A stretch of 7,333 nt of DNA. Source: Halieaceae bacterium (lineage in GTDB: Bacteria > Pseudomonadota > Gammaproteobacteria > Pseudomonadales > Halieaceae). The position numbers were made by a program, and so were the translations under genes. The notes beneath the pieces are model-generated. The model saw nothing but the letters and a program-made list of their open reading frames with translations. It was not told where the DNA came from and did not search any database. Where the stretch lies: NCBI GenBank assembly GCA_011524755.1, contig WTJR01000113.1, positions 2,809 to 10,141 of the forward strand. Direction: 5' to 3'. Positions 6,460-7,333 of the stretch are shown piece after piece (the stretch's first letter is position 1; the number at the start of each line of letters is the position of its first letter).

Positions 6460-7274
6460 GTTGCCAAATTTACGCCGTTTCGGATGCTTGAGATCAATGA
6501 ATGTGCCCCAGAAATGGCACTCGTGTGAGAGCCGCCACTGCTGAGGTCATTCGCTACGAGATCAACCAGTGCACTACCAACCACAACCGCATCAGCGCAT
6601 CCCGCGACTGTCGCTGCAGTGTCTGCATCTTTAATACCGAAACCAACGGCAACCGGCAGGCTTGTGTGCTGCCGTATGGTGGCTAGATGCGCCTCAACTG
6701 CGTCCGTGTCCAGGTGTCCTGCCCCTGTGACACCCTTGAGTGCAACGTAGTAGATGAATCCACTGGCTTGGGCCGTAATTGTGGCGACGCGTTCATCACT
6801 CGTGGTCGGTGAGATAAGAAAAATGTTATCGATGTTTTGGCGCTGCAATTCGGCGTTCATCGCTGCGACTTCTTCTGGAGGGAGGTCTACCGTTATCAAG
6901 CCATCAATACCTGCTTCAGCGCAGGCATCAGCCACAGCAGCATATCCCTTACGCTCGAGTGGATTCGCGTACCCCATCAACACCAAGGGGGTTTCGGTAT
7001 TTGTTTCACGGAACTGCTTCACCAGCGCAAGTGTTGAAAGAAGACTCGTGCCTCCTTCTAGCGCTCGCTCATGGCCCTTCTGAATTGTGGGCCCTTCCGA
7101 CATCGGATCTGAAAATGGCACGCCGACTTCAATGATATCGGCACCTGCCTCAACCAGACTGTGCATCAATGGCACAGTCAACGCCTCATCGGGGTCCCCC
7201 GCCACCAAGTAGGGAATCACTGCGCGACGATTTTCCGCGCGAAGCGTGTCGAACAAAGGGCCAAGACGCGACAT
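6450..7274 (-). CDS. trpA: Tryptophan synthase alpha chain
   Basis: A TIM-barrel subunit that cleaves indole-3-glycerol phosphate to indole and glyceraldehyde-3-phosphate and channels the indole to TrpB in the alpha2-beta2 complex. The 274-aa length is typical. Seen: AVIPYLVAGDPD (18-29), catalytic Glu49 in IIEVGVPFSDP (47-57), then MSEGPTIQ (58-65), LMGYANPL (99-106), DGLITVDLPPEE (124-135), ISPTTSDERV (154-163), SGFIYYVALKGVTGAG (171-186), VAVGFGIK (208-215) and VVVGSALVD (230-238) for phosphate binding. The second catalytic acid, Asp60 in E. coli, is Glu60 here. The ATG overlaps the trpB stop (TAATG), with GGGGA 7 bases upstream. Placement directly before accD is known in other gamma- and betaproteobacteria. 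Confidence 0.97.
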   Translation of the reverse strand: MSRLGPLFDTLRAENRRAVIPYLVAGDPDEALTVPLMHSLVEAGADIIEVGVPFSDPMSEGPTIQKGHERALEGGTSLLSTLALVKQFRETNTETPLVLMGYANPLERKGYAAVADACAEAGIDGLITVDLPPEEVAAMNAELQRQNIDNIFLISPTTSDERVATITAQASGFIYYVALKGVTGAGHLDTDAVEAHLATIRQHTSLPVAVGFGIKDADTAATVAGCADAVVVGSALVDLVANDLSSGGSHTSAISGAHSLISSIRNGVNLATSN

Positions 7275-7333
7275 TAGCGAGTCCCCAGATCAATACCGTC
7301 GATTTCAGCGACAGTGAGGATGTCTTTGTCGCC
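7274..7333 (-). CDS. trpB: Tryptophan synthase beta chain, C-terminal fragment
   Basis: Only the last 19 codons and the TAA stop (7276-7274) are present; the gene continues beyond the right edge. The residues read GDKDILTVAEIDGIDLGTR. GDKD followed by a hydrophobic residue and TV is the hallmark end of TrpB (SGRGDKD in the full protein), the PLP subunit that joins indole and serine to make tryptophan. Identification rests on this short motif plus overlap with trpA: the last A of the stop is the first base of the trpA ATG, the usual trpBA translational coupling. Confidence 0.9.
   Translation of the reverse strand, partial: GDKDILTVAEIDGIDLGTR

Noticed and set aside
6754..7083. A 109-codon + strand frame opposite trpA
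   Set aside because: It is antisense to a well-conserved enzyme gene, and its composition mirrors trpA codon structure. There is no independent support.

Overview
This window is a compact block of core metabolic genes from what looks like a gammaproteobacterium. Two things point there. The protein sequences closely resemble Pseudomonas and E. coli types (AcnB, an AccD with a four-cysteine zinc ribbon, an E. coli-class PurF without a propeptide). The gene order accD-folC-dedD-cvpA-purF-metZ is the one known from Pseudomonas and relatives, here with trpBA in front. The intermediate GC content and very tight packing would fit a marine gammaproteobacterium, for example the Cellvibrionales/OM60 group, but that narrower placement is a guess. 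I see no sign of horizontal transfer, mobile elements, phage genes, CRISPR, tRNA or rRNA.

Layout: the left edge holds the 3' end of acnB on the + strand (to 330). An 81-base gap then carries a hairpin with an A-tract on one side and a T-tract on the other (345-375), which can stop transcription from both directions. Everything else is on the minus strand. Read in transcription order from the right edge, it is trpB (only its last 19 codons), trpA, accD, folC, a SPOR-domain dedD-like gene, cvpA, purF and metZ. Gaps are +47, +18, -4, +8, +11 and +3 bases from trpA onward; trpB and trpA overlap by one base. This is almost certainly one co-transcribed array whose main promoter lies beyond position 7333 and whose end is the shared terminator.

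Functionally the array joins tryptophan synthesis (trpBA), malonyl-CoA formation for fatty acids (accD), folate polyglutamylation (folC), a cell-division/peptidoglycan-binding membrane protein (dedD-like), a membrane protein tied to purine and colicin V phenotypes (cvpA), the committed step of purine synthesis (purF) and methionine synthesis by direct sulfhydrylation (metZ). Folate, purine and methionine metabolism are linked through one-carbon units. Three genes use non-ATG starts: metZ GTG, dedD GTG, folC TTG. Two adjacent pairs (purF/metZ, accD/folC) lie in the same reading frame, separated by a TAA.

I found no undescribed system. The points worth a second look are details of translation coupling, two substitutions in conserved enzyme motifs (TrpA Glu60, FolC Lys274), and the trp/acc/fol/pur/met linkage itself.
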